A DNA stretch of 56,297 nucleotides, taken from contig JAGCYM010000039.1 of the NCBI GenBank assembly GCA_017960805.1, positions 1 to 56,297 on the forward strand, read 5' to 3'. The position numbers and the translations under genes were made by a program. Of the stretch, positions 34,915-43,788 are shown one piece after another. The notes under the pieces were generated by a model. That model had not been told where the DNA came from and searched no databases. It was given only the letters and a program-made list of their open reading frames with translations. Source of the DNA: Ruminococcus sp. GTDB lineage: Bacteria; Bacillota; Clostridia; Oscillospirales; Ruminococcaceae. Numbering within the stretch: position 1 is the stretch's first letter; each line of letters opens with the position of its first letter.

Positions 34915-35394
34915 ATGAAACTGTTCGAGAATATCAAGGACTTCTTTTTTGCTGCTGAGGATGAAGAAGCAGATTTCGCTGATTCTCCGATCCATGGCGA
35001 TCCCAGAGCTGAGCGTGCAGCTGCCGCTTTTGAGCATGAGGAAGCTGTTGCTGCAGCAGAGGGCGGTAGCTCTTCGAGCGGAAGAAGAAACAAGGTAGTT
35101 AATATTCAGACTACTGCACAGCTCCAGGTCGTTCTTGTAAAGCCATCGGCTTTCACAGATGCAAAGCAGATTGCTGATCATCTCATTGCTAAGAAGACTG
35201 TAGTTCTCAACCTTGAGACAGCTTCTCCTGAAAATAAGAGAAGAATTATCGACTTCCTCGTAGGTGTTGCCTACGCTAACGGCGGAAGCCTCAAGCCTGT
35301 TGCGAACCTCACATACATCATTACGCCATACAATGTCGGCTTCATCGGCGAGGACCTCGTTGGTGAGCTGGAGAACAACGGCGTATTCATCTGA
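34915..35394 (+). CDS. sepF: Cell division protein SepF
   Basis: 159 residues. SepF binds FtsZ and anchors it to the membrane through its N-terminal amphipathic helix (MKLFENIKDFFFAAEDEEAD). A disordered Ala/Glu/Ser linker (about 20-65) leads to the conserved C-terminal domain: LQVVLVKPSAFTDAKQIADH, KKTVVLNLETAS and RRIIDFLVGVAYANGGSLKP. GGAG precedes the ATG. A 136-base gap before it contains an 8-bp CTCCGCAT/ATGCGGAG repeat pair that may form a weak hairpin. Confidence 0.95.
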   Translation: MKLFENIKDFFFAAEDEEADFADSPIHGDPRAERAAAAFEHEEAVAAAEGGSSSSGRRNKVVNIQTTAQLQVVLVKPSAFTDAKQIADHLIAKKTVVLNLETASPENKRRIIDFLVGVAYANGGSLKPVANLTYIITPYNVGFIGEDLVGELENNGVFI

Positions 35395-36152
35395 TGGATA
35401 CACAGCCTGATAAGCTGTTTTTCGCAAAGCTCGCAGATATGGTGAGCCGCTGCGACAGGGATTATGTTCCTGTGTTTTCGTCTTTCTTTGATGAAAGACA
35501 GTGCGTAGAGGCAGAGCTTTGGTGCAGGGCCAACGCAGGTTCGCTCAAATATCTGCTATGGGGTGGATATGACGGAGCTAGGCGAAAAATGCTGGCTGTT
35601 TACCCAGATTACCTCGGAGATGAGGTAAAAGAGCTTTTTCCAATGAAATGTCTAACTTTCACCTATCGTGAAGAGGACAAGCTGACACACAGGGATTTTC
35701 TCGGTTCATTCATGGCTCAGATGCTGAGACGTGAGGTGATCGGAGACATAGTCGCTGATGCTGGTATAGCCCAGACTCTGGTTACGGATATTGCTGCTGA
35801 GACGATAACAGCTTCGGTTACGAAGATAGGACGCGTCGGAGTTAAGGTTACTGACAGCAGAAAGTTTGAATTGGTAAATGCTCAGAAATATCAGGATATG
35901 AGCGGTACGGTCGCCTCTCTGCGGCTTGACTGCGTTGTCAGCCTCGCGGCAAGGATAAGCCGCGAAAAAGCGGCAGAGCTTATCCGCACGGACAGGGTGG
36001 ACGTGAATCATACTACTGCAGTTTCAATATCAAAAGAATTGAGTGAGGGAGATATTCTCTCAGTCAGGGGTTGCGGCAGATTTATTCTTTCGGGTATTAA
36101 CGGCGAGACAAAAAAAGGCCGTATACACATAATTCTGAAAAAATTTATTTAG
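35394..36152 (+). CDS. ylmH: S4-domain RNA-binding protein YlmH
   Basis: 252 residues. The YlmH family of the Firmicutes division cluster has an N-terminal YlmH_RBD-like region (RCDRDYVPVFSSFFDERQCV, GGYDGARRKMLAVYP) and a C-terminal S4 domain (about 180-245, LDCVVSLAARISREKAAELI, RVDVNHTTAV). In Bacillus, YlmH has been linked to ribosome quality control through 50S/peptidyl-tRNA binding. The start overlaps the sepF stop by one base (TGATG). ylmG, often found between sepF and ylmH, is absent here. Confidence 0.94.
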   Translation: MDTQPDKLFFAKLADMVSRCDRDYVPVFSSFFDERQCVEAELWCRANAGSLKYLLWGGYDGARRKMLAVYPDYLGDEVKELFPMKCLTFTYREEDKLTHRDFLGSFMAQMLRREVIGDIVADAGIAQTLVTDIAAETITASVTKIGRVGVKVTDSRKFELVNAQKYQDMSGTVASLRLDCVVSLAARISREKAAELIRTDRVDVNHTTAVSISKELSEGDILSVRGCGRFILSGINGETKKGRIHIILKKFI

Positions 36153-36164
36153 AGGTGAATGACC

Positions 36165-36716
36165 ATGATAACATCAAAAGACGTAAGAAATAAAAGGTTT
36201 GAAAAAGCTGCGTTTGGTTACAAGCAGGAAGAAATTGACGAATTTCTTTCCCAGCTCGAGGCAGAGCTTGATGAAATGGAGCGCGAGCGAGCAGAGGCTA
36301 ACAATAAGATCCAGATCCTTGCTGACAAGGTTAGAGAGTACATGAAGGATGAAGATGCTCTTAAGGACGCTCTCCTTGGTGCTCAGAAGCAGGGTCATCA
36401 GGTTCTCAACGATGCTAACGATAAGGCAGAGCAGATCATTGCTGAGGCACAGGCTAAGGCTGATCAGCTTGAAGACGAAGCAGTTCGTCAGCACGCTGAA
36501 GCAATGGAGAAGAACAGAGCTGAGATCGCTAAGGAGAAGGAAGCTCTTATCGATGCACGCAGACAGGTAGCTGAATTCAAGAAGAGCCTCTTCGATATGT
36601 ATAAGGCTCACCTTGAGATGATTTCATCTATGCCTGAATCTTACGATGATGATGTAGATCCTACAGAAACTGCTGAGGATATAGCAAACGCTGTTGCTAA
36701 CGGCGTTGAAGGCTGA
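36165..36716 (+). CDS. divIVA: Cell-pole/septum protein DivIVA
   Basis: 183-residue coiled-coil protein that binds negatively curved membrane at septa and poles. The N-terminal DivIVA domain reads KDVRNKRFEKAAFGYKQEEI, DEFLSQLEAEL, followed by extended heptad repeats rich in Ala/Glu/Lys/Gln (residues about 30-155) and an acidic tail. ATG 36165 fits the AGAGGTGA site 8 bases upstream better than ATG 36159. It lies directly before ileS as in Bacillus. Confidence 0.95.
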   Translation: MITSKDVRNKRFEKAAFGYKQEEIDEFLSQLEAELDEMERERAEANNKIQILADKVREYMKDEDALKDALLGAQKQGHQVLNDANDKAEQIIAEAQAKADQLEDEAVRQHAEAMEKNRAEIAKEKEALIDARRQVAEFKKSLFDMYKAHLEMISSMPESYDDDVDPTETAEDIANAVANGVEG

Positions 36717-36750
36717 TAACAATCAATTAAATAATAACGAAATCGGTTGA

Positions 36751-36792
36751 AAGGAGGATCGCTCCCGCGCGGAGACGATCAGAATACCAATG
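36751..36792 (+). promoter_or_regulatory. Unusual ileS ribosome-binding site with a hairpin between SD and ATG
   Basis: The only good Shine-Dalgarno (AAGGAGG, 36751-36757) lies about 32 bases before the ileS ATG, far too distant if linear. A hairpin, GATCG-CTCC / GGAG-A-CGATC (36757-36780), occupies the gap. When folded it leaves 9 bases (36781-36789) before the ATG, near-optimal spacing. The pairing and distances are read directly; use as a folded spacer is inference. Confidence 0.55.
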
Positions 36793-39561
36793 GCACAGGA
36801 TTACAATGCTACTCTAAATTTACCTGTAACAGAATTCCCAATGCGAGGAAATCTGCCCAAGAGAGAGCCAGAAACACTTGAAAAATGGGAAAGTGAGAGG
36901 CTCTATTACAAGATGATAGAGAAAAACAAGGGCAAGCCCACGTTCATCCTTCACGATGGCCCTCCGTATGCAAACGGTGATATTCACCTCGGCCACGCTC
37001 TTAACAAGTCCCTTAAGGACTTTATCGTGAAGTATAAGAACATGACAGGCTTCTGCGCTCCATATGTCCCTGGCTGGGATACTCACGGTCTGCCTATCGA
37101 GCTTAAGGCTATGAAGACTATCGGAGTTAAGGATGGCGCTATTCCGCCTATTGAGCTGAGAAAGCATTGTCGTGACTATGCCATGACTCAGGTTGCTAAC
37201 CAGATGAAGGGGTTCAAGAGAATGGGCTCACTGGGCGACTATGACTATCCATACCTTACACTTCGTCCTGAGTACGAAGCAAGACAGGTTGAGGTATTCG
37301 GTTCTATGGCTAAAAAGGGCTATATGTACAAGGGACTTAAGCCTGTTTACTGGTGTCCTGACTGTAATACCGCTCTTGCTGAAGCTGAGATTGAGTATTC
37401 CAATGATCCCTGCTACTCTATCTATGTAAAGTTTAATGTAACTGATGATAAGGGTATATTCTCCGGTCTCGGTCTTGACCTTTCAAAGATATTCTTTGTA
37501 ATATGGACAACAACTACTTGGACCATCCCTGGTAACCTTGCTATCTGCCTCGGCCCCGAGTATAACTATACACTTGTTCACGTAGGCGATGAGTACTACG
37601 TAATGGCTGAAGAGCTCGTAAAGACAACAATGGAGACTGCTGGTATCACAGAGTATACCACTGAGCATATCTTTACTGGCGCAGAGCTCGAGGGCATGAA
37701 GACAAAGCATCCTCTTTATGATCGTCCGTCACCAATAATCGTTGGTGATCATGTAACACTTGAATCAGGTACAGGATGTGTACATACTGCTCCTGGTTAT
37801 GGTGTTGAGGACTTTGAGGTTTGCAAGAACTACGATGACATCGGCATAATTGTATGTGTTGACGCTAAAGGTAAGCAGACAGAAGAGGCTGGTGAGTTTG
37901 CCGGCTTAGATACTGATGAGGCTAACAAGGCTATCGCTGCAAAGCTTACAGAACTTGGCGCAATGCTAGCAACTCAGAAGATAGTTCACCAGTATCCACA
38001 CTGCTGGAGATGCAACAGCCCGATTATCTATCGTGCTACCGAGCAGTGGTTCTGCTCAGTAAACGGTTTTAAGGATGATGCAATAAAAGCTATCGAGAGC
38101 GTTCAGTGGATTCCTGAGTGGGGCGAGGATCGTATCAAGGGAATGGTACGTGACAGAAGTGACTGGTGTATCTCACGTCAGAGAACATGGGGCGTTCCGA
38201 TTCCAGTTATCTACTGTAAGGACTGCGGAAAGCCGATCGTAAATGATGAGACTATTACTGCTATTGCTGATCTCTTCCGTAAGGAAGGTTCAGATGCATG
38301 GTGGACAAAGGAAGTTAGTGAGTTCATTCCTTCTTCTGTAAAGTGCGAGTGCGGATGCAGTGAATTTGTCAAGGAATATGACATCATGGACGTATGGTTT
38401 GACAGTGGTGTTTCACATACTTCTGTAATGGATGAATTTGACAGCCTTTCATGGCCTGCTGATTTGTACCTTGAGGGTGCTGATCAGTACCGCGGATGGT
38501 TCCAGTCATCACTTCTGACTTCGGTTGTATACAAGGGAACTGCCCCCTATAAGGCAGTATGTACCCACGGCTGGGTTGTTGATGGCGAAGGAAAAACCAT
38601 GCATAAATCGCTCGGCAACGGTATTGATCCAAGTGAGATAACTGACCAGTATGGTGCAGATATCCTTCGTCTATGGGTTGCTTCCTCTGATTATCACAGT
38701 GATATCCGTATCTCTAAGCCTATACTGAGCCAGCTCTCAGACGCTTATAAGAAGATACGTAATACAGCAAGATTTATCCTCGGAAACCTTGGAAATGGTA
38801 CAGGTTTTGATCCTGACAAGGATTGTGTTTCCGATGATAAGCTCACAGAACTTGACAAGTGGGCTTTAATGAAGCTTGATAAGCTGATTGACGACGTGAA
38901 GGGTGGATATGAGAAGTATGATTTCCATATCGCATTCCATGCCATCCACAATTTCTGCGTTGTTGACATGTCTAACTTCTATCTTGATATAATCAAGGAC
39001 AGACTTTACTGTGAGAAGGAAAACAGTGATCTCAGACGTGCTGCTCAGACCGTAATGTATCGCATTCTGAGCGCACTTGCAAGACTCGCTGCTCCTATCA
39101 TTTCATTTACAGCTGAGGAAATCTGGCAGTTTATGCCACATACTTCTGCTGATGACAAGGAAAGTGTATTCCTGAATCAGATGCCTGAGAAGAGCGGCAT
39201 CGATTTCAGCACAGAGTTCGCTGACAAGTGGGAATTCATATACAATACCCGACTCGGAGCAAACAAGGCTCTTGAGGAAGCAAGAAACGCTAAGACTATC
39301 GGTAAGTCGCTCGAGGCTAAGATCATTATCAATTCCTCCGCAGCTGATTATGACAGATATGTTTCTCTTGCGGACAGCCTCAAGGATATCCTTATAGTTT
39401 CCGGAGTAGAAGTTGTTAAGGCTGACGGCGAGACATCATTTGAAGTCGCTAAGGCAGATGGTGATAAGTGCGAGCGTTGCTGGTGCTATTCATGCTATGT
39501 CGGCAAAAACAGTGCACATCTTACTCTTTGTGAGAGATGTGCAATAGCTGTAGAGATATAA
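36790..39561 (+). CDS. ileS: Isoleucyl-tRNA synthetase
   Basis: 923-residue class I synthetase that charges tRNA-Ile. MAQDYNATLNLPVTEFPMRG is the usual bacterial start. The HIGH motif is HLGH (residues 66-69) in DGPPYANGDIHLGH. The editing (CP1) domain lies at about 190-420, with WTTTTWTIPGN. The KMSKS loop reads MHKSLGNG near residue 603 (Ser to His at the third position). A C-terminal zinc site uses CERCW and CERC (about residues 894 and 917). There is no upstream T-box: the gap to divIVA is only 73 bases. Confidence 0.98.
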   Translation: MAQDYNATLNLPVTEFPMRGNLPKREPETLEKWESERLYYKMIEKNKGKPTFILHDGPPYANGDIHLGHALNKSLKDFIVKYKNMTGFCAPYVPGWDTHGLPIELKAMKTIGVKDGAIPPIELRKHCRDYAMTQVANQMKGFKRMGSLGDYDYPYLTLRPEYEARQVEVFGSMAKKGYMYKGLKPVYWCPDCNTALAEAEIEYSNDPCYSIYVKFNVTDDKGIFSGLGLDLSKIFFVIWTTTTWTIPGNLAICLGPEYNYTLVHVGDEYYVMAEELVKTTMETAGITEYTTEHIFTGAELEGMKTKHPLYDRPSPIIVGDHVTLESGTGCVHTAPGYGVEDFEVCKNYDDIGIIVCVDAKGKQTEEAGEFAGLDTDEANKAIAAKLTELGAMLATQKIVHQYPHCWRCNSPIIYRATEQWFCSVNGFKDDAIKAIESVQWIPEWGEDRIKGMVRDRSDWCISRQRTWGVPIPVIYCKDCGKPIVNDETITAIADLFRKEGSDAWWTKEVSEFIPSSVKCECGCSEFVKEYDIMDVWFDSGVSHTSVMDEFDSLSWPADLYLEGADQYRGWFQSSLLTSVVYKGTAPYKAVCTHGWVVDGEGKTMHKSLGNGIDPSEITDQYGADILRLWVASSDYHSDIRISKPILSQLSDAYKKIRNTARFILGNLGNGTGFDPDKDCVSDDKLTELDKWALMKLDKLIDDVKGGYEKYDFHIAFHAIHNFCVVDMSNFYLDIIKDRLYCEKENSDLRRAAQTVMYRILSALARLAAPIISFTAEEIWQFMPHTSADDKESVFLNQMPEKSGIDFSTEFADKWEFIYNTRLGANKALEEARNAKTIGKSLEAKIIINSSAADYDRYVSLADSLKDILIVSGVEVVKADGETSFEVAKADGDKCERCWCYSCYVGKNSAHLTLCERCAIAVEI

Positions 39562-39572
39562 ATTAGAATGAT

Positions 39573-39603
39573 ATTGCCTGCCACAGAAGATGTGACAGGC
39601 AAT
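39573..39603 (+). promoter_or_regulatory. Hairpin between ileS and lspA
   Basis: ATTGCCTG/CAGGCAAT with an inner CACA/TGTG pairing gives a long stem, without a T run after it. It spans an alternative upstream ATG for lspA and ends 18 bases before the chosen start. Possible processing or translation control element. Confidence 0.45.
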
Positions 39604-39621
39604 GTTTGCGAAAGGATAAAT

Positions 39622-40134
39622 ATGGCAGTAATACTCCTTGTTGTTATCGCAGTGCTAGTTGCGATTGACCAACTTGTCAAACACTGGGCAGTCGTGTCGC
39701 TCAAACCTGTCGGCAGTATTGATTTTATACACTTCGGAAGCTTCAAGGTGCTCAATCTGACATATCTTGAGAATGATGGTGCTTTATTTGGCAGCATGTC
39801 AGGTCAGCGATGGTTTCTTATCGGATTCACTGCTCTTGTCATAGTTCTCGGTATTGTAGGAATGATTATGGCACTGAAAAGGTCTAAATTCCTCAGCTTT
39901 TCAATAATGCTGTTTGTTGCCGGAGGCATCGGAAACTTTATTGACCGCATACGATTCGGATATGTTGTTGATATGTTCGAGTTCAAATTCGTGCATTTTG
40001 CGATTTATAATGTTGCGGATATATGTGTGACATTTGCTTTTATATTTGTTATAATCTATATGATCTTTATTGATCCGAAGATTGAGAAAGCGAAGAAGGC
40101 AGCTAAGCTAGAAGCAGAGAAAACGGAGATCTGA
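39622..40134 (+). CDS. lspA: Lipoprotein signal peptidase LspA (signal peptidase II)
   Basis: 170 residues, membrane aspartyl protease that cleaves prolipoproteins. Four transmembrane helices are visible. The catalytic motifs are GGIGNFIDRIRFGYVVDMFE and FAIYNVADICVTFAFI, each with its conserved Asp (in VVDM and VADI). The first helix MAVILLVVIAVLVAIDQLVK carries the conserved DQ. AAGGA 5 bases upstream supports ATG 39622 rather than ATG 39568, which precedes a hairpin. This window encodes at least three likely lipoprotein substrates. Confidence 0.95.
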   Translation: MAVILLVVIAVLVAIDQLVKHWAVVSLKPVGSIDFIHFGSFKVLNLTYLENDGALFGSMSGQRWFLIGFTALVIVLGIVGMIMALKRSKFLSFSIMLFVAGGIGNFIDRIRFGYVVDMFEFKFVHFAIYNVADICVTFAFIFVIIYMIFIDPKIEKAKKAAKLEAEKTEI

Positions 40135-40135
40135 A

Positions 40136-41050
40136 ATGAGTGATATGCTTAAGCTTGTATGCGGTGCTGAAACTGCAGGGACAAGAATAGATAAGTATAT
40201 TTCGGACAATATTGCTGAGCTGACACGTTCCGCTATTCAGGGCCTGATTTCAGAAGAACTTGTTCGGGTAGACGGCAAGTCAGTGAGCAAGAATTATAAG
40301 ATCCGCGGTGGTGAGACTATAGAAGTCGAAATTCCTGAACCTGAGCCCATGGATGCTGTTCCTGAGGATATACCGTTAGATATTGTATTTGAAGACAGTG
40401 ATCTTCTGGTTGTAAACAAGGTAAAGGGAATGGTGGTCCATCCTGCTCATGGAAACTATACCGGAACACTTGTTAATGCGCTGCTTCATCACTGTGGCGA
40501 CAGCTTGTCCGGAATTAACGGAGTTATCCGTCCGGGTATAGTTCACAGGATAGACAAGGATACAAGCGGATTGCTGATTGTCGCCAAAAACGACGCCGCT
40601 CACCTTCACCTTGCGCAGCAGATAAAAGAACACAGCTTTACGCGGGAATATGAGGCAGTTGCCTGTGGTTACTTCAAGGAACCCGAAGGAACTGTTGACG
40701 CTCCTATCGGTCGTCACAAGACTGATCGCAAGAAGATGTGTGTAACTAACGAAAACAGCCGTAATGCGGTTACGCATTACATTGTTATTAAGCAATATGG
40801 TGGATATGCACACGTGAGGCTGCGTCTTGAAACCGGACGTACTCATCAGATACGTGTCCATCTGTCATATATCGGTCATCCTGTACTGGGCGACGGAGTA
40901 TACGGAAAACCGTTTAAAGGTATAGAAGGTCAGTGCCTTCATGCCAGAAAAATAGGATTCATCCATCCATCAACAGGCGAGTATATGGAGTTCACGAGTG
41001 ATCTTCCTGAATACTTCGTCTCAGTACTGAACAAGCTTGAAAAGATGTGA
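40136..41050 (+). CDS. RluA/RluD-family 23S rRNA pseudouridine synthase
   Basis: 304 residues. An N-terminal S4 domain (about 14-75: RIDKYISDNIAELTRSAIQG) precedes the RluA-type catalytic domain with IVHRIDKDTSGLLIVAK; the catalytic Asp is in RIDKDTSG. LETGRTHQIRVHLSYIGHPV is the family C-terminal signature. The start is one base after lspA, and lspA-rluD is the normal Firmicutes order (the Bacillus gene is ylyB). The target uridines cannot be read from sequence. Confidence 0.94.
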   Translation: MSDMLKLVCGAETAGTRIDKYISDNIAELTRSAIQGLISEELVRVDGKSVSKNYKIRGGETIEVEIPEPEPMDAVPEDIPLDIVFEDSDLLVVNKVKGMVVHPAHGNYTGTLVNALLHHCGDSLSGINGVIRPGIVHRIDKDTSGLLIVAKNDAAHLHLAQQIKEHSFTREYEAVACGYFKEPEGTVDAPIGRHKTDRKKMCVTNENSRNAVTHYIVIKQYGGYAHVRLRLETGRTHQIRVHLSYIGHPVLGDGVYGKPFKGIEGQCLHARKIGFIHPSTGEYMEFTSDLPEYFVSVLNKLEKM

Positions 41051-41882
41051 TCATTTGTTTGAAGATATATCGAAGGTGATACTGCTCAGCGATATGGACG
41101 GCACACTTCTCAACTCTAAAAAGGAGATAAGTGATACTGACCGTAAGGCGATAGAGCATTTCACTTCTCTGGGAGGACGTTTTACCGTCGCGACCGGACG
41201 TACTATACAGTCATTTACTCAGTTCGTTGAAATTCTTGGGCTTCGCGAACCAGTTATAATGTATAATGGCGCTGCTATACACGATTATGTAAGCGGAGAA
41301 ACGCTGTATACTCATCCGCTTCCGCCTGAGTGCAGAGAAATGGCCATAAAACTTTTGGAGGCTATGCCCGAAGCAGGAGGAGAAGTACTTCGTACTGACG
41401 GAACTTATGTATTCAGCAATACTGAGTATCAGCAGCTGCATACAAGACTGTGTAATATTATTCCCGAATACGTGAGCCTTCCTGAAATAGAAGAGGGCGG
41501 ATGGCTGAAGGTCCTGTTTTCACTGGCTCCCGAGGATGTTCCGCATATGGAAGTACTGACTCGGCAGTTTGGCTTTGACAAAAAGGCAGATTTCGTAAGA
41601 TCCGCAGATATTTTCCTTGAAATGCTCCCTTTAGGAGTCAGCAAGGGATCTGCACTTACTGAATACAGAAAACTCAAAGGCTTTGAAGGCTTCACATTTG
41701 TTTCAATAGGCGACTTTGACAATGACCTTGAAATGGTGCAGGCGGCGGATATCGGAGCATGTCCTGCCAATGCTGAGAAGTGTGTGAAGTCGGCTGCGGA
41801 TATAGTTCTTACAAGTACCAATGATGAAGGTGCTGTTGCGGAACTGATAGATATTATAGTAAATAAAGCCGTAGGCTTATAA
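41037..41882 (+). CDS. HAD-superfamily phosphatase, Cof subfamily IIB
   Basis: 281 residues. Motif I is LLSDMDGTLLNSKKEI, with the nucleophile/acid Asp pair; motif II TVATGR (TGRTIQSF); motif III Lys in LGVSKGSALTEY; and motif IV SIGDFDNDLEMVQAAD. The Cof-type cap lies at about 85-190. These enzymes dephosphorylate sugar phosphates, nucleotides or cofactors; the substrate is unknown. The start is uncertain: a TTG at 41037 overlaps the preceding gene by 14 bases, and TTG 41055 or GTG 41076 are alternatives with no good ribosome-binding site. Confidence 0.86.
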   Translation: MKRCDHLFEDISKVILLSDMDGTLLNSKKEISDTDRKAIEHFTSLGGRFTVATGRTIQSFTQFVEILGLREPVIMYNGAAIHDYVSGETLYTHPLPPECREMAIKLLEAMPEAGGEVLRTDGTYVFSNTEYQQLHTRLCNIIPEYVSLPEIEEGGWLKVLFSLAPEDVPHMEVLTRQFGFDKKADFVRSADIFLEMLPLGVSKGSALTEYRKLKGFEGFTFVSIGDFDNDLEMVQAADIGACPANAEKCVKSAADIVLTSTNDEGAVAELIDIIVNKAVGL

Positions 41883-41897
41883 TAAACGGAGGTAATT

Positions 41898-42737
41898 ATG
41901 GACGCATCAAAGAAAAAAGAATTGCAGAAGCTTGCCTGTAAGGTGAGAATGGGCGTTATCGAGGGAACATATAACGCAAAGTCCGGTCATCCGGGCGGAT
42001 CTCTCTCGATAAGCGACACACTGACATATCTCTACTATGACAAGATGAACGTTGATCCGAAGGATCCTGAGAACGCAGACAGAGACCGTTTTGTTCTTTC
42101 AAAAGGTCATACAGCTCCTGCGCTGTATTCCGTTCTTGCACTCAAGGGTTACTTCCCTGAGGAGGAGATAAAGTCTCTCCGCCATATAGGTGCTCTTTTA
42201 CAGGGACACCCATGCATCCATATTCCCGGCGTAGATATGTCTAGCGGTTCTCTCGGACAGGGCATTTCTGCGGCTTGCGGTATGGCTCTTGCAGGAAAGC
42301 TCAATAACAAATCCTATAAAGTATATTCTATTCTTGGTGATGGTGAGATAGAAGAGGGTCAGGTTTGGGAAGCAGCAATGTTTGCGTCTCACAAGAAACT
42401 TGATAATCTCGTTGCCATTGTTGATAATAACGGCCTTCAGATAGACGGACCGATAAGTGAAGTATGTTCTCCGGAGCCTATAACTGATAAGTTTGCTGCT
42501 TTCGGATGGCACGTAATAACAATGGATGCTCATGATTTTGATGATATCGAGCGTGCTTTCAATGAGGCTGATTCTGTTAGCGGAAAGCCGGTAGTAATCG
42601 TTCAGAAGTCAACCAAAGGCAAAGGTGTGTCATTTATGGAAAATCAGGTTGGCTGGCACGGTACAGCTCCGAATAAGGAACAGTATGATCAGGCAATGGC
42701 AGAGCTCACAGCGCAGTTAAAGGAATTGGAGGACTAA
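41898..42737 (+). CDS. Transketolase, N-terminal (TPP-binding) subunit
   Basis: 279 residues, half of a split transketolase of the pentose phosphate pathway. AKSGHPGGSLSISDTLTYLY, RFVLSKGHTAPALY, SSGSLGQGISAACGMAL and the thiamine-diphosphate motif GDGEIEEGQVWEAAMFASH through IVDNN are visible. It ends with HGTAPNKEQY. ACGGAGG precedes the ATG. It pairs with the next gene, 4 bases downstream. The split form is common in Clostridia and archaea; full-length enzymes are about 650 residues. Confidence 0.95.
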   Translation: MDASKKKELQKLACKVRMGVIEGTYNAKSGHPGGSLSISDTLTYLYYDKMNVDPKDPENADRDRFVLSKGHTAPALYSVLALKGYFPEEEIKSLRHIGALLQGHPCIHIPGVDMSSGSLGQGISAACGMALAGKLNNKSYKVYSILGDGEIEEGQVWEAAMFASHKKLDNLVAIVDNNGLQIDGPISEVCSPEPITDKFAAFGWHVITMDAHDFDDIERAFNEADSVSGKPVVIVQKSTKGKGVSFMENQVGWHGTAPNKEQYDQAMAELTAQLKELED

Positions 42738-42741
42738 GACT

Positions 42742-43692
42742 ATGGCAGATGTTATTAAAAAAGCTACCAGAGAAAGTTATGGTGAGGCTCTCAGAGATCT
42801 CGCTGAAGAATACAAGGACCTCGTAGTTCTCGACGCTGACCTTGCTGCTGCTACAAAAACAGGTATTTTCAAGAAGGCTTACCCTGACCGCTTCTTTGAC
42901 TGCGGTATCGCAGAAGCTAATATGATGGGTGTAGCTGCTGGCCTTGCTGCTTGCGGCAAGATACCTTTTGCCAGCACATTTGCTATGTTCGCTGCGGGAC
43001 GCGCGTTTGAGATAGTACGTAATTCCATTGGATATCCTCATCTTAATGTTAAGATAGGTGCAACTCACGCAGGAATTTCCGTTGGTGAGGACGGTGCTAC
43101 ACACCAGTGCAATGAGGATATAGCCCTTATGCGCACAATTCCCGGTATGACAATAATCAACCCATGTGATGATGTTGAAGCCAGAGCTGCTGTCAAGGCT
43201 GCGCTTGATTTCAATGGTCCGGTTTACATGCGCTTCGGCCGTCTTGCAGTACCGGTGATAAATGATGCTGCAACATATAAGTTCGAGCTTGGCAAGGGCG
43301 TGGTTATGCGTGACGGAAGCGATCTTACGATCGTTGCTACAGGCCTTATGGTAAATGAGGCTATTCAGGCTGCTGATACTCTTGCATCCGAAGGAATATC
43401 AGCGAGAGTAGTAAACATCCACACTATAAAGCCTCTTGATAAGGATCTTATCTGCAAGTGTGCAAAGGAAACAGGCGTTATAGTTACTGCTGAGGAACAC
43501 AGCATTATCGGTGGTTTAGGCTCTGCTGTTGCGGATGCTGTTACAGGGTGCTGTCCTGTTCCTGTTGTTAAGATCGGCGTAAACGATGAGTTTGGCCATT
43601 CTGGTCCTGCCGTTGATCTTCTCAAGGAATTTGGCCTGTCTGCTGAGAATATTGCAAATAAGGCTAAGGAAGCAGTTAAGCTTAAGAAATAA
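42742..43692 (+). CDS. Transketolase, C-terminal (pyrimidine-binding) subunit
   Basis: 316 residues, partner of the preceding gene. The pyrimidine-binding domain has ATRESYGEALRDLAEEYKDL, FDCGIAEANMMGVAAGLAA (the Glu that activates thiamine diphosphate), PFASTFAMFAAGRAFE and GISVGEDGATHQCNEDIALM. The C-terminal transketolase domain begins at about 190 (LTIVATGLMVNEAIQAADTL, TAEEHSIIGGLGSAVADAV). GGAGG sits 9 bases upstream. A strong terminator follows. Confidence 0.95.
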   Translation: MADVIKKATRESYGEALRDLAEEYKDLVVLDADLAAATKTGIFKKAYPDRFFDCGIAEANMMGVAAGLAACGKIPFASTFAMFAAGRAFEIVRNSIGYPHLNVKIGATHAGISVGEDGATHQCNEDIALMRTIPGMTIINPCDDVEARAAVKAALDFNGPVYMRFGRLAVPVINDAATYKFELGKGVVMRDGSDLTIVATGLMVNEAIQAADTLASEGISARVVNIHTIKPLDKDLICKCAKETGVIVTAEEHSIIGGLGSAVADAVTGCCPVPVVKIGVNDEFGHSGPAVDLLKEFGLSAENIANKAKEAVKLKK

Positions 43693-43700
43693 TGATAATT

Positions 43701-43738
43701 GGGACGTTCTATCATATTCTTTCAGAGCGTCCCTTTTT
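43701..43738 (+). terminator. Intrinsic terminator closing the transketolase unit
   Basis: GGGACGTTCT (43701-43710) pairs with AGAGCGTCCC (43724-43733), 10 bp with one U-G, and T5 follows at once. Confidence 0.93.
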
Positions 43739-43788
43739 GATAATGATTTGATGTATTAGACTGATGTTCTTGAGGGGGGGAGAACAGC

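Noticed and set aside
36717-36789. T-box leader upstream of ileS
   Set aside because: Only 73 bases are available and no T-box sequence or antiterminator is visible.
39568-39621. Upstream in-frame start for lspA
   Set aside because: The added 18 residues are not hydrophobic, overlap a stable hairpin and lack an SD, while ATG 39622 begins the first membrane helix after AAGGA.
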